From: Brevibacillus centrosporus
Lineage (GTDB): Bacteria; Bacillota; Bacilli; Brevibacillales; Brevibacillaceae
Reading direction: 5' to 3'
DNA: 64,000 nucleotides
NCBI RefSeq assembly: GCF_003710815.1
Contig: NZ_RHHP01000023.1
Coordinates: 62,001 to 126,000, forward strand
Shown: piece by piece, positions 33,089 through 42,686 of the stretch
Position numbering within the stretch: the stretch's first letter is position 1
How the letters are laid out: every line of letters begins with the position of its first letter
Program-made: the position numbers and the translations under genes
The notes under the pieces: model-generated
The model's database searches: none
Seen by the model: the letters and a program-made list of their open reading frames with translations, nothing else
Told to the model about the DNA's origin: nothing

Positions 33089-35779
33089 GTGAAGCGTTTG
33101 GATTTAATTTATCAGAAATTTTTGGATTTTGGCCTGGGTAAGAAAATCAGTGCCAGTGAATTGGCTGAGATGCTCGGGCTTAGTCGTGCCAACGTGAGCA
33201 GCGATTTGAACAAGCTGTGGAAGGCAGGCAAGATCGAAAAAGCAGACGGCAGGCCTACGCTGTTTTATACCAAGCAAACCAATGAAACTTTGTACAATAC
33301 AGAAACCGCGCTGGACAGGCTGGCAAAGGGAAATAAAAGCCTGCTGACGCCTATCGAGCAGGCAAAGGCAGCAGTGTTGTATCCGCCGCGAGGAATGCAT
33401 TGCCTGATTCTGGGCGAGACCGGGGTCGGCAAGTCCGGATTTGCCGGTCTGATCCATGAGTTTTCCATCGATATTGGACGATTGGACAAAGACGCGCCAT
33501 TCGTTGTTTTCAACTGTGCTGATTACGCAAACAACCCGCAGCTCTTGTACAGCCAGCTGTTTGGAGTGAAAAAGGGAGCGTATACCGGCGCGGAAAACGA
33601 CCGGAGAGGACTGGTGGAGAAAGCCGATGGCGGCATTCTGTTTCTCGATGAGGTTCATCGGCTGCCCGCAGAAGGACAAGAGATCTTTTTCACCTTTATG
33701 GACAAAGGAACCTTTCGCCGGGTAGGAGAGACGGAGGTCGAGCGAACCGCACAGGTGCAGATCATTTCGGCAACGACGGAAAATCCAGAGTCGAGCCTGC
33801 TCAAAACGTTTATTCGACGCATCCCCATGGTAATCAAGCTGCCTTCCCTCGTCGAGCGGGGTATGGAGGAGCGGTTTGGTATTTTGATCAATATTTTTCG
33901 AGAGGAGGCCTTTCGCTTAGGGCGCGAGATTCAAATATCAGCGAGTGCCATCCACGCCTTTTTGTCTTATCACTGCCCGAACAACATCGGCCAGCTGAAA
34001 ACAGATATTCAGCTTACGTGCGCCAGCGCTTACGCCGATTTTATTTCGTTGAAGAAAAAGCAGCTGCAGGTGTCGGTCCAGGATTTGCCGCACCACGTAA
34101 AGCAAGGGTTGCTGCTCGCAAAAGAGCGTAAAGCGGCGCTGGAGGAGCTGGTGGGGAAGGAACACAAGAGCTTCGTTGTACAGCCAACACAGGACAGCAT
34201 TTCGATCGAGCGGGAGACGGAGGATACAGCGAATAGCGTCTATGAAAAGATCGAGCAAAAAATTCAGGAGCTGCGCAATCAGGGAGTCAGTGAGGAAGAA
34301 CTGGAATTTGACATCGAGAACTACTTCACCCGGTTCATCAAAGGGGTCAACAAGCGCATCAATAAAGAGGACATGTCGCGCATTATTGATCCGATCATCG
34401 TCAATCTCGTGGAGGAGATCGTCCGCTATGCTGAAGCCAGACTTGGCAAGATTTTGAGCCAAAAAGTGATTTTCGGTCTGGCGCTCCATATTCAGACCTC
34501 CAAGGAACGTCTCGCTCACGGCAAGCAAATCATCAATCCACATATCAACAGCGTCCGTATCAAATACAAAAAGGAGTTTGCAGTGGCGCTGGAATGTGTA
34601 CGCATGATTGAGGAAGCGATCCTGATGGACCTGCCTATTGACGAGGCGGGCTACCTCACGATGTTCTTTGTGCTGGATGACGAGAGTCTGCAGCAGGAGC
34701 GGGAAACGGTCGGTGTGCTGGTTATCACTCATGGCAGCGGTGGTGCGACCGCGATGGTCGATGTGACAAATCGACTGCTGGTCACCGATTACGCCAAGGC
34801 GATTGACCTGCCGCTAGAAGAAGAGTACATGAAAGTGCTGGAGCAAGCGATCAAGCTCGCCAGGGAGGTCGGGAGTGCGGCTGGCCTTTTGCTGCTGGTG
34901 GATATGGGCTCACTGCTCGGCTTTGGGGAAATCATTGAAAAGGAAGTCGGCATCCCGGTAATGGTCATTCCCATGGTCAGCACACCCCACGTGATCGAAG
35001 CCACACGTAAAGCGATGCTGGGGCACACGCTGGAGGACGTTTATCGCGATGTCAGCAGTTTGAGCAGCCTCACGGTATTACAGAACGAGGAGCAGCCCAA
35101 ACAGGAGCCTGCCCAAGAGCTTGCTCCGGCTCTAGCGATTGTAGCGGCATGCCTGTCTGGTGAAGGAAGTGCGTTGTTTCTGAAAAGGATGCTGGAGAAC
35201 CGTTTGCGTTACGACAACCAGCTAGTGGAAATCATTCCACTTCAGCTGATCGACAAAGCGCAGGCACGCAACCAGCTAAAGCAGATCAAGAATGAGCGAA
35301 AGGTACTCTGCATCGTGAGTAACTACATGTTGGACAAAGACCTGCGCTGCTACGGGATGGACGATGTGCTGAACGGGGAGGCATTGCAGGATATCCAGCA
35401 GATGATCGACCTCGAGGAAGCGTTTATGAAAATGGTGGAGACACTTGGCGAGCATTTAACCATGGTAGACAGTCGGCGTGTACTTGGAGATGTGAGGGCA
35501 TGTATGGGGCGAATGGAGGAGCGCTTGCACAACGTACTCGTATTTGATACCCGGATTGGTGCCTATTTGCATGTCTGCTGCTTGATCGATCGACTGAAGG
35601 CAGGGCTTCCTACTGTGGACTACGCTGAAAAAGAGAGCTTTCTCGCAGAAAACAGGAGATTGTACAGCATTGTTCGTCACGAGCTGCAACTGATAGAGGA
35701 TCAATATGAGATCAGCATTCGTGAAGACGACGTGTGTTTTATCATGAATTTCTTTTTACACAATAAAACACTAGTGTGA
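33089..35779 (+). CDS. LevR-type sigma-54 activator with PTS regulation domains
   Basis: 896 residues. N-terminal winged helix (SASELAEMLGLSRANVSSDLNKLW), AAA+ sigma-54 domain with Walker A GETGVGKS (about 109), GAYTGA (163-168; contacts sigma-54) and Walker B ILFLDEVH, then PRD1 (about 440-545), an EIIA-mannose-like domain (VGVLVITHGSGGATAMVD), an EIIB-like part and PRD2 at the C-terminus. Phosphorylation of PRD His by HPr/EIIB would couple activity to sugar flux. It probably drives the operon at 35984. The frame opens at 33038, but CAGGTGA just before GTG 33089 fits better, although the spacing is short. Confidence 0.88.
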   Translation: MKRLDLIYQKFLDFGLGKKISASELAEMLGLSRANVSSDLNKLWKAGKIEKADGRPTLFYTKQTNETLYNTETALDRLAKGNKSLLTPIEQAKAAVLYPPRGMHCLILGETGVGKSGFAGLIHEFSIDIGRLDKDAPFVVFNCADYANNPQLLYSQLFGVKKGAYTGAENDRRGLVEKADGGILFLDEVHRLPAEGQEIFFTFMDKGTFRRVGETEVERTAQVQIISATTENPESSLLKTFIRRIPMVIKLPSLVERGMEERFGILINIFREEAFRLGREIQISASAIHAFLSYHCPNNIGQLKTDIQLTCASAYADFISLKKKQLQVSVQDLPHHVKQGLLLAKERKAALEELVGKEHKSFVVQPTQDSISIERETEDTANSVYEKIEQKIQELRNQGVSEEELEFDIENYFTRFIKGVNKRINKEDMSRIIDPIIVNLVEEIVRYAEARLGKILSQKVIFGLALHIQTSKERLAHGKQIINPHINSVRIKYKKEFAVALECVRMIEEAILMDLPIDEAGYLTMFFVLDDESLQQERETVGVLVITHGSGGATAMVDVTNRLLVTDYAKAIDLPLEEEYMKVLEQAIKLAREVGSAAGLLLLVDMGSLLGFGEIIEKEVGIPVMVIPMVSTPHVIEATRKAMLGHTLEDVYRDVSSLSSLTVLQNEEQPKQEPAQELAPALAIVAACLSGEGSALFLKRMLENRLRYDNQLVEIIPLQLIDKAQARNQLKQIKNERKVLCIVSNYMLDKDLRCYGMDDVLNGEALQDIQQMIDLEEAFMKMVETLGEHLTMVDSRRVLGDVRACMGRMEERLHNVLVFDTRIGAYLHVCCLIDRLKAGLPTVDYAEKESFLAENRRLYSIVRHELQLIEDQYEISIREDDVCFIMNFFLHNKTLV

Positions 35780-35796
35780 TTAGTGTTTTATTTTTT
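35762..35796 (+). terminator. Terminator of the LevR-like gene
   Basis: Perfect 12-bp arms AATAAAACACTA and TAGTGTTTTATT (35762-35773/35781-35792) with a T-run; the gene's stop lies in the loop. Confidence 0.88.
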
Positions 35797-35828
35797 GTTT
35801 GTAACGCAGCAAAAATCGAAACACAAAG

Positions 35829-35846
35829 GTGTTTTCACGAAAACAC
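35829..35846 (+). promoter_or_regulatory. Palindromic upstream activator site of the chb-type operon
   Basis: GTGTTTTC-AC-GAAAACAC is a perfect 8-bp inverted repeat about 85-100 bases upstream of the sigma-54 promoter, the normal place for an enhancer bound by a LevR-type activator. Confidence 0.7.
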
Positions 35847-35929
35847 TTTTTGCAGCGATCCAGTAGCCCGGCGTAAGATTCAGCTAACGACAAGGCTTGA
35901 AATGAAAGCGCATACAATATTGGGTGTTT

Positions 35930-35945
35930 TGGCACGATGCTTGCT
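35930..35945 (+). promoter_or_regulatory. Sigma-54 (-24/-12) promoter of the chb-type operon
   Basis: TGGCACGATGCTTGCT is an essentially perfect match to TGGCAC-N5-TTGCW, with GG and GC ten bases apart. Transcription would start near 35956, before the EIIB gene. The LevR-type activator is encoded immediately upstream. Confidence 0.95.
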
Positions 35946-35983
35946 TTTATATAGGGGCATCAAGGCGAAGGGAGGAATGGGAT

Positions 35984-36286
35984 TTGAATATTTTGCTGTG
36001 TTGCAACGCAGGGATGTCTACCAGTTTGTTGGTGAAGAAGATGGAGCAGGCAGCCAATGACAAAGGGCTCGAAGCCAAAATCTGGGCGGTATCTGCAGAC
36101 GAAGTCAGTAGACATATTGATCAGGCCGACGTACTCCTTTTGGGACCTCAGGTTCGCTACAAGCTTACGGAAATGAAAAAAGAGGGAGAGGCTAGAGGGA
36201 TTCCTGTGGATGTCATCAGCACGGTTGACTATGGCACGTTGAATGGGAATAATGTGCTGGAGTTTGCGCTTCGTCTTAAAAAATAG
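35984..36286 (+). CDS. chbB: PTS lactose/cellobiose-family EIIB component (ChbB-like)
   Basis: 100 residues from the TTG at 35984, which follows AAGGGAGG by 8 bases. It starts [20 protein letters not shown]; Cys7, directly before NAGMSTS, is the expected phosphocysteine. It receives phosphate from EIIA and passes it to the incoming disaccharide. First gene of the sigma-54-driven operon. Confidence 0.92.
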   Translation: MNILLCCNAGMSTSLLVKKMEQAANDKGLEAKIWAVSADEVSRHIDQADVLLLGPQVRYKLTEMKKEGEARGIPVDVISTVDYGTLNGNNVLEFALRLKK

Positions 36287-36299
36287 AGGAGGGGTGCGT

Positions 36300-37643
36300 A
36301 TGGCGGGATTTATTTCTTTTTTGGAGAACCGCGTCATGCCGATAGCTGGTCGGATTGCGGAACAAAAGCATTTGCAGGCGATTCGTGACGGCATCATTTT
36401 AACTATGCCTTTGCTCATTATCGGGTCTCTTTTCCTCATCATCGGCTTCATTCCGATCCCAGGCTACGGCGATTTTATGGCAGGTATTTTCGGTGACAAA
36501 TGGCTGACCAAGCTGCTGTACCCCGTGAACGCTACCTTTGACATCATGGCGTTGATTGTCGGCTTTGGCGTCGCCTACCGGCTGGCTGAAAAGTATAAGG
36601 TCGACCCATTGTCAGCAGGAGCAATCTCAGTGGCGGCTTTCTTGCTTGCCACACCGTACAACACGATGTTTACCCCAGAAGGAGCGAGTACCGCAGTAGA
36701 AGTAGGCGGTGTCATTCCTGTGGCACTGATGGGTAGTAAAGGCTTGTTCGTCGCCATGATTCTCGCTCTGTTGTCCACTGAAATTTACCGCAAGATCATC
36801 CAAAAGAAAATCGTCATCACGATGCCGGACGGTGTACCGCCAGCAGTAGCCCGCTCGTTCGTCGCGCTGATTCCCGCCTCTATCGTCATTCTGGTCGTAT
36901 GGCTGCTGCGCATCCTCATTGAAAATACATCGTTCCAAAGCATCCACAACATCGTTTCGGATCTTTTGGTCGGTCCGTTGAACGCACTGGGAAGCAGCAT
37001 GTTCGGTGCAATCATTGCCGTATTGCTGGTGCAGGTGCTGTGGTCGCTGGGCTTGCACGGAGCGGCTATCGTCGGTGGTGTCATGGATCCGATCTGGCTC
37101 TCGCTGATGGACCAAAATCGCGCTGTGTTCCAGGCAGACCCGACTGGCGAATTGCCAAACGTCATCACGAAGCAATTTTTTGATCTCTGGATTTACGCAG
37201 GAGGCTCAGGCGCGACCCTCGCGTTGGTAGTTCTCATGATCCTTCGAGCTCGAAGCGAGCAGATGAAGAACATCGGCAGACTGTCCATCGGTCCGGGACT
37301 TTTCAACATTAACGAGCCTGTGACCTTCGGGATGCCGATCGTCATGAACCCGCTGCTGATTATCCCGTTTATTTTGGCACCGATTGCTCTGGTCATCGTC
37401 ACTTATTTAGCGATGGAGCTTGGATGGGTGGCCAGGCCGAGTGGAGTCGCTGTTCCGTGGACAACACCGCCGATCATCAGTGGCTACTTGGCGACGGGCG
37501 GAAAAATATCCGGCGCAGTACTACAGCTGGTTAACTTCGTCGTATCTTTATTAATCTACTATCCGTTCTTCAGGCTGTGGGATAAACAAAAGCTGGCAGA
37601 AGAGCAAGCGTCGCAATCCGAAAATAAAACAGTTGCTCTGTAA
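36300..37643 (+). CDS. chbC: PTS lactose/cellobiose-family EIIC permease (ChbC-like)
   Basis: 447 residues, about ten membrane helices. LENRVMPIAGRIAEQKHLQAIRDGIILTMPLLIIGSLF and INEPVTFGMPIVMNPLLIIPF (the sugar-binding NEP motif) are typical of CelB/ChbC. The ATG at 36300 follows GGAGGGG; the frame opens earlier, at 36243, inside EIIB. The deacetylase next door argues for an N-acetylated disaccharide such as N,N'-diacetylchitobiose. Confidence 0.92.
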   Translation: MAGFISFLENRVMPIAGRIAEQKHLQAIRDGIILTMPLLIIGSLFLIIGFIPIPGYGDFMAGIFGDKWLTKLLYPVNATFDIMALIVGFGVAYRLAEKYKVDPLSAGAISVAAFLLATPYNTMFTPEGASTAVEVGGVIPVALMGSKGLFVAMILALLSTEIYRKIIQKKIVITMPDGVPPAVARSFVALIPASIVILVVWLLRILIENTSFQSIHNIVSDLLVGPLNALGSSMFGAIIAVLLVQVLWSLGLHGAAIVGGVMDPIWLSLMDQNRAVFQADPTGELPNVITKQFFDLWIYAGGSGATLALVVLMILRARSEQMKNIGRLSIGPGLFNINEPVTFGMPIVMNPLLIIPFILAPIALVIVTYLAMELGWVARPSGVAVPWTTPPIISGYLATGGKISGAVLQLVNFVVSLLIYYPFFRLWDKQKLAEEQASQSENKTVAL

Positions 37644-37667
37644 TTTTGCAAGGGGAAAGGATCTGCT

Positions 37668-38414
37668 ATGAAGCTGATTGTGAATGCAGACGATTTCGGG
37701 TATTCAAAAGGCGTCAACCTAGGCATTGTAGAGGCACATGTCGAAGGAATCGTTACTTCTGCCACGACGATGATGAACATGCCTGGTGTAGAGCATGCTT
37801 TTCGACTGGCAGCAGAAAATCCGAAGCTTGGCATGGGTATTCACCTGGTTCTCACGTGCGGGGCGCCTCTGGAGTCCGATGTACCGACACTTACGGATAG
37901 CAGCGGCAAGTTCCGCAGGGGCCAGGCTCATTTGGAAGATGTGTCGCCCGAAGAGGTAGAGCGAGAGTTTACGGCGCAGCTGGAGCGGTTTTTGCGCATG
38001 GGACGAAGACCTACTCACATCGACAGTCATCACCATGTTCATGCTCACGAAGCTATTTTGCCAATCGTTCTGCGTCTGGCTGAGCGCCACAGCCTTCCCG
38101 TACGTTACCCGTGGGCTTTTGAGACAGAGAGAGGAGAGCACACTCCAAAGGTACACACAACAGAAAGCTTCTCGGCGCGTTTTTACGGAGATGATGTGAG
38201 CGTCGAGTCGTTGATTGGCATTATAGATGGTTTATCAGGCAGCTCGAGTGCAGAAATCATGAGTCACCCCGCCTATGTGGATGAGGAGCTGCTTACGGGC
38301 AGCTCCTACGCAAGGCAGCGCACTCGGGAACTGCAGATCCTGACCGCGCCAGAGGTAAAGGAATACATCAAGCAAAAGAGGGTACAGCTCGTGACCTTTA
38401 ACGAAATCGGATAG
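37668..38414 (+). CDS. chbG: YdjC-family carbohydrate deacetylase (ChbG-like)
   Basis: 248 residues. NADDFGYSKGVNLGI (metal ligands DD), GIHLVLTCGAPL and THIDSHHHVHAHEAI (HxxxH metal site) are the motifs of the YdjC/ChbG family, which removes an acetyl group from chitooligosaccharides or their phosphates. In E. coli the mono-deacetylated sugar is what ChbF cleaves and what induces chb. Lies between EIIC and EIIA. Confidence 0.9.
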   Translation: MKLIVNADDFGYSKGVNLGIVEAHVEGIVTSATTMMNMPGVEHAFRLAAENPKLGMGIHLVLTCGAPLESDVPTLTDSSGKFRRGQAHLEDVSPEEVEREFTAQLERFLRMGRRPTHIDSHHHVHAHEAILPIVLRLAERHSLPVRYPWAFETERGEHTPKVHTTESFSARFYGDDVSVESLIGIIDGLSGSSSAEIMSHPAYVDEELLTGSSYARQRTRELQILTAPEVKEYIKQKRVQLVTFNEIG

Positions 38415-38427
38415 GTGGAGATGGACT

Positions 38428-38754
38428 GTGGATCATACAGAAATGATTTTCCAATTGATTTTGCACGGTGGCAACGCGAGGAGTCTCGCCATGGAAGCAA
38501 TCGCGCTTGCAAAGAACAAGGATATGGCTGGGGCAAAAAATGCCCTGGCCGAGGCAGGAGAGGAGCTCAGCAAAGCCCATCAAAACCAAACCGCCTTTAT
38601 CCAGAAAGAGGTCTCGGGTGAAAAGACAGAGCTTAGCATGCTGTTGATTCACGCGCAGGACCACGTGATGAATGCCATGACGATCAAGGATCTGGCCAGT
38701 GAATTTGTAGAGATGTACGGCCATATTCACGAGAGCAAGGGGGCGGGAGTGTGA
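38428..38754 (+). CDS. chbA: PTS lactose/cellobiose-family EIIA component (ChbA-like)
   Basis: 108 residues from a GTG preceded by GGTGGAG. All-helical EIIA-Lac fold with HAQDH (75-79), which carries the phospho-accepting His. Passes phosphate from HPr to EIIB. Overlaps the next gene by 4 bp. Confidence 0.92.
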   Translation: MDHTEMIFQLILHGGNARSLAMEAIALAKNKDMAGAKNALAEAGEELSKAHQNQTAFIQKEVSGEKTELSMLLIHAQDHVMNAMTIKDLASEFVEMYGHIHESKGAGV

Positions 38755-40073
38755 GTGGAATCAAGATCGTAACCATCGGCGGGGGATCGAGCTATACCCC
38801 GGAGCTGGTGGAGGGCTTTATTAAACGGTACGATGAGCTGCCTGTGAGGGAATTGTGGCTGGTAGACGTTCCAGCTGGGGAAAAGAAGCTGCAAATCGTG
38901 GGTGCTTTGGCGAAGCGCATGGTGGAAAAGGCAGGCGTGCCGATCCAGATCAATCTGACATTGGATCGGAGAAAAGCCTTGGAGGGCGCTGATTTCGTCA
39001 CCACGCAGATTCGCGTCGGTTTACTGGATGCACGGGTAAAGGACGAAAAAATTCCGCTGAAATACGGTGTTATCGGACAAGAAACCAATGGTCCGGGCGG
39101 ATTGTTCAAAGGTCTGCGCACGATTCCCGTCATCATGGACATTTGTCGGGATATGGATGAGCTGTGCCCCGATGCCTGGCTGATCAACTTTACCAATCCG
39201 GCGGGCATGGTGACCGAAGCGGTGCTGCGCTATACCAATCGAAAAAAGGTCATCGGACTGTGCAATGTTCCTATTGGAATGAAAATGGACGTGGCTTCTG
39301 TCCTGGGCGTCGATCAGTCACGCGTGCACATTGATTTTGCGGGGCTCAATCACATGGTTTTTGGTCTGGGTGTGTTCCTGGACGGAGAAAATGTGACGGC
39401 AAAGCTCATCGAAAAGCTTTCCGGTGATCAGTCGGGCATCACGATGAAAAATATACTGGATCTGGGCTGGGACAAAGATTTTATCAAGGCCCTTGGGATC
39501 TTGCCTTGCCCATACCATCGCTATTACTACCAGACCCGCACGATGCTCGAGCATGAGCTGGAGGAGTCGCAAAAGTCAGGAACGCGAGCGGAAGTCGTGA
39601 AAAAGGTAGAGGAAGAGCTGTTTGAGCTGTACAAAGACCCGGACTTGTCCATCAAGCCGCCACAGCTGGAAAAGCGGGGAGGAGCCTATTACAGCGAGGC
39701 CGCATGCAATCTGATTCACTCGATTTACAATGACAAGCGAGATATTCAGCCAGTCAATGTGCGAAACAACGGTGCCATCGCAAGTATTCCGGACGATTCT
39801 GCGGTGGAAGTCAACTGCGTGATCACAAAAGAAGGACCGATTCCACTGGCAGTTGGGGATTTGCCTGTGCCTGTACGCGGTTTGGTGCAGCAAATCAAAT
39901 CGTTCGAAAGAGTCGCGGCTGAAGCGGCCGTAACAGGAGACTACCACCAGGCTCTGCTCGCGATGACCATCAACCCGTTGGTACCTTCTGATGCAATCGC
40001 CAAGCAGATTTTAGATGAAATGCTGGAGGCACACAAGGATTACCTGCCTCAGTTTTTCAAGCCAGTGTCATAA
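38751..40073 (+). CDS. chbF: GH4 6-phospho-beta-glucosidase (ChbF/CelF/LicH type)
   Basis: 440 residues. Start GGGSSYTPELVEGF is the NAD-binding loop of glycoside hydrolase family 4; INFTNPAGMVTEAV, CNVPIGM (metal-binding Cys) and FAGLNHMVFG (metal-binding His) follow. The GH4 enzymes need NAD and a divalent metal and cut 6-phospho-disaccharides in the cytoplasm. GTG start overlaps the EIIA stop (GTGTGA). With ChbG it should split mono-deacetylated chitobiose-6-phosphate, although cellobiose-6-P cannot be ruled out. Confidence 0.92.
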   Translation: MSGIKIVTIGGGSSYTPELVEGFIKRYDELPVRELWLVDVPAGEKKLQIVGALAKRMVEKAGVPIQINLTLDRRKALEGADFVTTQIRVGLLDARVKDEKIPLKYGVIGQETNGPGGLFKGLRTIPVIMDICRDMDELCPDAWLINFTNPAGMVTEAVLRYTNRKKVIGLCNVPIGMKMDVASVLGVDQSRVHIDFAGLNHMVFGLGVFLDGENVTAKLIEKLSGDQSGITMKNILDLGWDKDFIKALGILPCPYHRYYYQTRTMLEHELEESQKSGTRAEVVKKVEEELFELYKDPDLSIKPPQLEKRGGAYYSEAACNLIHSIYNDKRDIQPVNVRNNGAIASIPDDSAVEVNCVITKEGPIPLAVGDLPVPVRGLVQQIKSFERVAAEAAVTGDYHQALLAMTINPLVPSDAIAKQILDEMLEAHKDYLPQFFKPVS

Positions 40074-40172
40074 AGCAGTGGCATGAGGTTAAGCTGCTAG
40101 GAAACGATGAGGATGGAGTCGTGTGCGTCGTTCGTAAATGTTTTGAGGTCGACAGGCGAAGGGAGGGAGCCA

Positions 40173-40436
40173 ATGATTCGGATCACCGTTGAAGTAACCG
40201 TGAGTGGGGGGCTCCATGCACGCCCAGCATCCGTTCTGGTCCATCTGCTCAATCAGCATCAATCGACGGTCAAAATCCTGTATAACGGAAAAGAGGCAAA
40301 CGGTAAGAGCATCCTCAGTGTCATGGCACTTGCTGTGAAGACGGGAGATGAGATTACGTTTGAAGTGGACGGTACAGACGAACAGGATGTTGCCGCGAAA
40401 ATTCAGCAGTTGTTTGAAAGAGATTTTGCTGGGTAG
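40173..40436 (+). CDS. HPr-family phosphocarrier paralogue
   Basis: 87 residues, start set by GGGAGGGAG before the ATG (an earlier in-frame codon at 40107 has no site). GGLHARPAS holds the phospho-His15, and NGKSILSVMAL holds Ser46, the HPr-kinase site, so both PTS and catabolite-repression residues are present, unlike Crh, which lacks His15. As the last gene of a sugar operon it may be a dedicated donor to this PTS or to the LevR-like activator. Confidence 0.9.
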   Translation: MIRITVEVTVSGGLHARPASVLVHLLNQHQSTVKILYNGKEANGKSILSVMALAVKTGDEITFEVDGTDEQDVAAKIQQLFERDFAG

Positions 40437-40454
40437 CTTTCAAGCTGGGAAACG

Positions 40455-40496
40455 TAAAAAAGGCCAATCACTGAGGATAGGTGATTGGCCTTTTTG
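40455..40496. terminator. Bidirectional terminator ending the chb-type operon
   Basis: AAAAAGGCCAATCAC (40457-40471) pairs perfectly with GTGATTGGCCTTTTT (40481-40495). It serves both the operon and the convergent kinase gene. Confidence 0.95.
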
Positions 40497-40508
40497 TAGT
40501 TTGAACAT

Positions 40509-42686
40509 TTAGCGACGGAAGAGAACGATCACTTTGAAATAATCGCCGTCAATATCAATGGCGAGCTTGCCGCCCTGCAGTTCGACGATGCTTTTGGCGA
40601 TTGCAAGACCGAGGCCAGAGCCTTCCGTATTGCGTGATTGGTCTGCCCGTTTGAAGCGTTCGAACAATTCATCAGCCGCAAAATCAATTTCGTAGGCGGA
40701 GACGTTTTTGATCGTCAGAACGACTTCATTCTGTGTCTCCGTCAAGTGGACATGCACACGTGTATTTGGCATGGAGTATTTCAGGGCATTTCCGATCAGG
40801 TTCTCAAAGACCCGCCAAGTCTTTTTGCCGTCGAGGGGTGCCATGATTTTGGGCTGCTCGATATTGACCCGGAAAGTCAGTGTAGACTCGTCGATCTTGT
40901 CGCTGAATTCGGCGATGGCTTGATTGAGCAGAGCGGAGACATTGACTTGCTCGATGTTCAGCTCCACAGAACCACTCGCTGTTTTTGCTGCCTCGAACAG
41001 GTCATCGATCAGCACCTTCAAGCGGTTGGTTTTGCGCTCGAGGACATCCACATAGCTTTTGATGTCATCCTGGGTCAGGTTATCCCGTTTGAGCAAATCG
41101 ACATAGTTGATGATCGACGTGAGCGGTGTTTTCAAATCATGAGAAACGTTGGTGATCAGCTCTGATTTGAGTCTTTCGCTTTTCATCTGGCTTTCTACCG
41201 AGTGCTGTAGACCCTGTCTGATGTTGTTAAGGGAATGTGCCAGGTCTGCCAGCTTTCCACGCGGCTTTTCTACGATCGTTGCCTTCAAATCACCGGAAGC
41301 CATTTGTGAAGCGCCGAGCAGGAGTCTGTTCATAAGCCCGATGCGGCGGAAAATGTAGGGCAGGACGCAAAGTACATAGAACATGCCGTACAAGAATACG
41401 AGAATCAGCAGCTCTTCCACTCGGTCGGCGATGGCGAACAAGCCTAGAGCTATGCTCATTCCCAGACCGACAGTCAGCGTGAAGATCAAAGCTACCTTGA
41501 AGAAAACACTGCGGTTCGAGTAGCTTTCTTTCAGCAGGGAGCGCTGGCGGGAAAGCAAGCTTCTGCTCCATTGCTGACGCAATTGCTCGCCGTCATTGTA
41601 CATGATCCAGGCCTCTACGATATACAGCAGGAAGATGGCTGTGAGAGGCAGCATGACGGTCAGGGTAAAGAATTGTTCGAAGCCGATCGGAAACGAAAAG
41701 AAAGTCGAACCAAATGCTACAGCCATGTAAATCAGGATGATTGGAAACAACAGGACGATTCGGATGTCCAGTGGGATCCGGCGCATGAAAGCCAAGCTCT
41801 TCTGGATAACCGGCAGCTGCGCGGCTTTTCGGGTGTAGGTGTACCAGAGCAATACTCCGCTGATCAAGAGAGTAGCCGTCAGAAGGGCGTATTCGAGCAT
41901 GAGACGTTCTCGAACTGAATTGTAATAGGTAGCATCTGCGTGAATTTGGCTGTAACCTTCAGGCGATTTGGGAACGTAGATGACGCCTTTCCACTGATTC
42001 AACTGAAAGGAGCGATTGAGATCAGCGAACATGTTTGTTCTCGAGTGCGAGTTTTTCGGGAACTGGAAGGAGTAGAGAGCGTCTCTCTGCAGGGCAGCAT
42101 CGGAAGGCTCGTATCCTAGATTGGTGTAGACCTTGTTTCTTTTTCCATCCACTACATAATATTTAAAAGAGCTGTCGCGAAAGGCGAGGCTGTTTTTGCG
42201 CTCTTCGTATTCTTGATCCTTGTCTTTCACGAACTGGCTGATTCTTTTATCCCATTCGCTCTGAATCTCTCTGTATTTTTCAGAGATTTTACTGTCTCTT
42301 TCAGTCGTGAGCTTGGCGACATCCTCTGTTTTGCCTGCTTGCTGCGCCTCCTGAATTAAGGCATTGTAGTGATCAACAATGGATTGTTTGTCATCTTTTA
42401 AGGACTGGTCGCGCTCATGAGTGATTCGCTCTAGTGTATCCACGTCGATTTTCTCAAGCGGCTTTTTCTGCTCGTAACCGGCAAACTCGACATGAACGCT
42501 CCGAATCAGATCCACTTCGGTATTCAGCTGATCGAAGAAGTTGTAGCTGTCAAAATAGTAATCCTCTTGCAGGTACTCGCGTTTGTCATAGAGATCGGCG
42601 ACCGTCAGAAAAGACAGCGTCGTTGTCACCAACAAGGCGAGAGTGGCCAGCAGCGAATAACTCTTATTTTTCAATTTTGTATCCAA
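40509..42686 (-). CDS. Large sensor histidine kinase with extracellular coiled-coil region
   Basis: 725 residues. Helix 1 (about 11-31), an outside domain of ~230 residues whose first part (75-165) is charged coiled coil, then about five more membrane helices (265-450), a HAMP-like linker, HisKA with NVSHDLKTPLTS (His516) and HATPase_c (ENLIGNALKYSMP, EGSGLGLAIAKS). The polytopic middle is unusual for an OmpR-partner kinase. Overlaps the regulator end by 23 bp, so the pair is coupled. Confidence 0.9.
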   Translation of the reverse strand: MDTKLKNKSYSLLATLALLVTTTLSFLTVADLYDKREYLQEDYYFDSYNFFDQLNTEVDLIRSVHVEFAGYEQKKPLEKIDVDTLERITHERDQSLKDDKQSIVDHYNALIQEAQQAGKTEDVAKLTTERDSKISEKYREIQSEWDKRISQFVKDKDQEYEERKNSLAFRDSSFKYYVVDGKRNKVYTNLGYEPSDAALQRDALYSFQFPKNSHSRTNMFADLNRSFQLNQWKGVIYVPKSPEGYSQIHADATYYNSVRERLMLEYALLTATLLISGVLLWYTYTRKAAQLPVIQKSLAFMRRIPLDIRIVLLFPIILIYMAVAFGSTFFSFPIGFEQFFTLTVMLPLTAIFLLYIVEAWIMYNDGEQLRQQWSRSLLSRQRSLLKESYSNRSVFFKVALIFTLTVGLGMSIALGLFAIADRVEELLILVFLYGMFYVLCVLPYIFRRIGLMNRLLLGASQMASGDLKATIVEKPRGKLADLAHSLNNIRQGLQHSVESQMKSERLKSELITNVSHDLKTPLTSIINYVDLLKRDNLTQDDIKSYVDVLERKTNRLKVLIDDLFEAAKTASGSVELNIEQVNVSALLNQAIAEFSDKIDESTLTFRVNIEQPKIMAPLDGKKTWRVFENLIGNALKYSMPNTRVHVHLTETQNEVVLTIKNVSAYEIDFAADELFERFKRADQSRNTEGSGLGLAIAKSIVELQGGKLAIDIDGDYFKVIVLFRR

